Origin: CADCUY01 sp964242735 | Lineage (GTDB): Bacteria; Actinomycetota; Actinomycetes; Actinomycetales; Quadrisphaeraceae | Length of the DNA stretch: 64,000 nucleotides | Direction of reading: 5' to 3' | Assembly (NCBI GenBank): GCA_964242735.1 | Contig: CAXTAK010000003.1 | Coordinates: forward strand, 186,001 to 250,000 | Part shown: piece after piece, positions 63,105 to 64,000 of the stretch | Position numbering within the stretch: position 1 is the stretch's first letter | Layout of the letters: each line of letters starts with the position of its first letter | Notes under the pieces: generated by a model | Databases searched by the model: none | What the model was told of the DNA's origin: nothing | The model's input: only the letters and a program-made list of their open reading frames with translations | Program-made: the position numbers and the translations under genes

Positions 63105-63185
63105 TCGGGGTGGGGGCCCGCGACCGCGCCCGTGCGGGCCGGGCGCCGACGGTGCACCCGGACGAGTGCCCGGCGTCAAGGGCGG

Positions 63186-64000
63186 GTGGACGCCGCGCCG
63201 CACTCGAACAGCGACTCCGCGGACCACCGGACCCACCTGCTGACGCCCGGCGGCGCCGCCGTCGGGGTGTCCTCCGCGGCGGTGGCCGCCCTGACCCCGG
63301 GCTCGACCGTGATCGTGACGGTGCCGCCGCGGGTGGTCGCCGCCGCAGGGGGCGACCTGGACGTCGGCGGCGCGGCGCTGCCCGTGCCAGGGGACCTCGA
63401 CTCCCCCGGATCCGCCCCGGCCGCACCCGGCTCCGCCACGTCCGCGGCCGTGGTCGCGCTGGCCGAGGCGACCTCCGCGGTGCTGGACGTCGTGGAGGTC
63501 ACCTCGCTCGTCCCCGGCGAGGTGGCCCCGCGACGAGCGCGCCGCGGACCGTCGCGGTGGCCGTCGTCGGCATCCACGGCCACGCGGGCACCGCCTCCGA
63601 CGCGCAGGTCGACGCGCGGGTCGACGCGCAGCTCGCGGGGGCCTCGGCGTACTGGTCGGAGCAGCCCGCCGGTGCCACGACCCACACCCGGGCCGGGGCG
63701 GTCGCGCGCCGCACCAGCGCCGCCACCTGCACCGATCCCACGGGCATCCTCGACGGGGCCGCCAGGACCACCGGTCACTCCCCCGGGCCGGGCCGGCACC
63801 CGCTCGTGGTGCTGCCCAGCGCGGTGAACCCCGCGGACGGGTGCTCCTGCGGGCCGGGCACGGTCGGCGCCTCCCCGGCAGCGGCGGCGTCGCGCACGTC
63901 ACCGACACGTCCTGGCCCGTGCTCGCCCACGAGCTGGGGCACGACGCGGGCCCGGACCACGCCGACCGCCTCGGCTGCGCCACGCCGGTGCCCGACGCGG
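63186..64000 (+). pseudogene. frameshifted HELGH metalloprotease, running off the window
   Basis: Three frames carry one protein. From about 63186: HLLTPGGAAVGVSSAAVAAL and PGSTVIVTVPPRVVAA, ending near 63535. Then from about 63545: TVAVAVVGIHGHAGTASDAQ, LAGASAYWSEQPAGAT and RHPLVVLPSAVNP. From about 63870: HVTDTSWPVLAHELGHDAGP with the zinc motif HELGH (63928-63942) and LGCATPVPDA. This looks like a secreted reprolysin/M12-like zinc protease. Two frameshifts make it non-functional as read, and the 3' end is beyond the window. Confidence 0.7.

Noticed and set aside
62508..63983. Minus-strand open frame extending the 61506-62507 gene through dcd
   Set aside because: The extension is low complexity and lies antisense or out of frame to dcd and the protease remnant; GTG at 62507 is the natural start.

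Overview
The window comes from a very GC-rich actinobacterium. The evidence is the high G+C throughout, the frequent GTG starts, the dnaK-grpE-dnaJ-hspR operon with HAIR operators, a mycobacterial-type Dcd, a DUF4235 protein, a DUF222/HNH endonuclease, and carbohydrate ABC operons without their own ATPase. The gene set would suit a Kineosporiaceae-like soil or plant-associated organism, but that placement is inference. No rRNA, tRNA, CRISPR array or prophage was seen.

Layout. 0-14 kb is mostly housekeeping and small hydrolases: TrmH-type methyltransferase, HAD phosphatase, DedA, pyrE, Bcr/CflA efflux, SDR, exonuclease III, esterases, clpB, plus decayed genes near 7.3-8.2 kb and 13.7-14.0 kb. 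14.8-19.0 kb (minus strand) is a three-gene operon of MatC-like transporter, class III CoA-transferase and fused carboxyltransferase, all with 4-base overlaps; it looks like dicarboxylate (malonate-like) uptake and activation. 19.1-27.0 kb is a plant-oligosaccharide cluster: GH51 arabinofuranosidase, CUT1 ABC transporter without ATPase, a palindromic operator, a LacI regulator and a GH2 enzyme. 27.1-36.0 kb holds gnd, a membrane diguanylate cyclase, an HNH endonuclease with a repeat tail, an oxidoreductase, two adjacent decayed genes (proline iminopeptidase-like and amino-acid permease) and a DUF2461 protein.

36.1-44.5 kb is a defence/restriction island: an orphan VapB with a wrecked vapC, a PLD-nuclease/SNF2-helicase fusion, a large Eco57I/PglX-like adenine methyltransferase whose C-terminal third has abruptly lower GC starting exactly at its NPPW motif, an 18-bp perfect palindrome, and a divergent small XRE regulator resembling an R-M controller protein. 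44.6-52.5 kb is an organosulfur operon with a layered leader: a SAM riboswitch, then a 36-codon leader peptide whose ribosome-binding site touches the riboswitch P1 stem, then a GC-rich hairpin. It continues into a sugar-type ABC transporter, an LLM flavin monooxygenase, an SfnB-like and a DszC-like oxidoreductase.

52.5-64 kb contains the heat-shock operon with a striking hairpin between grpE and dnaJ, a GNAT acetyltransferase, a TPP-riboswitch-controlled ykoEDC-type thiamine/HMP ECF transporter, DUF4235, dcd, and a frameshifted HELGH metalloprotease running off the end.

Two general traits stand out. At least seven genes carry a TANNNT box 6-8 nt before the start codon, which suggests leaderless transcription. 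Several accessory genes (two toxin-antitoxin loci, a peptidase/permease pair, a metalloprotease) are clearly decaying while all core genes are intact.
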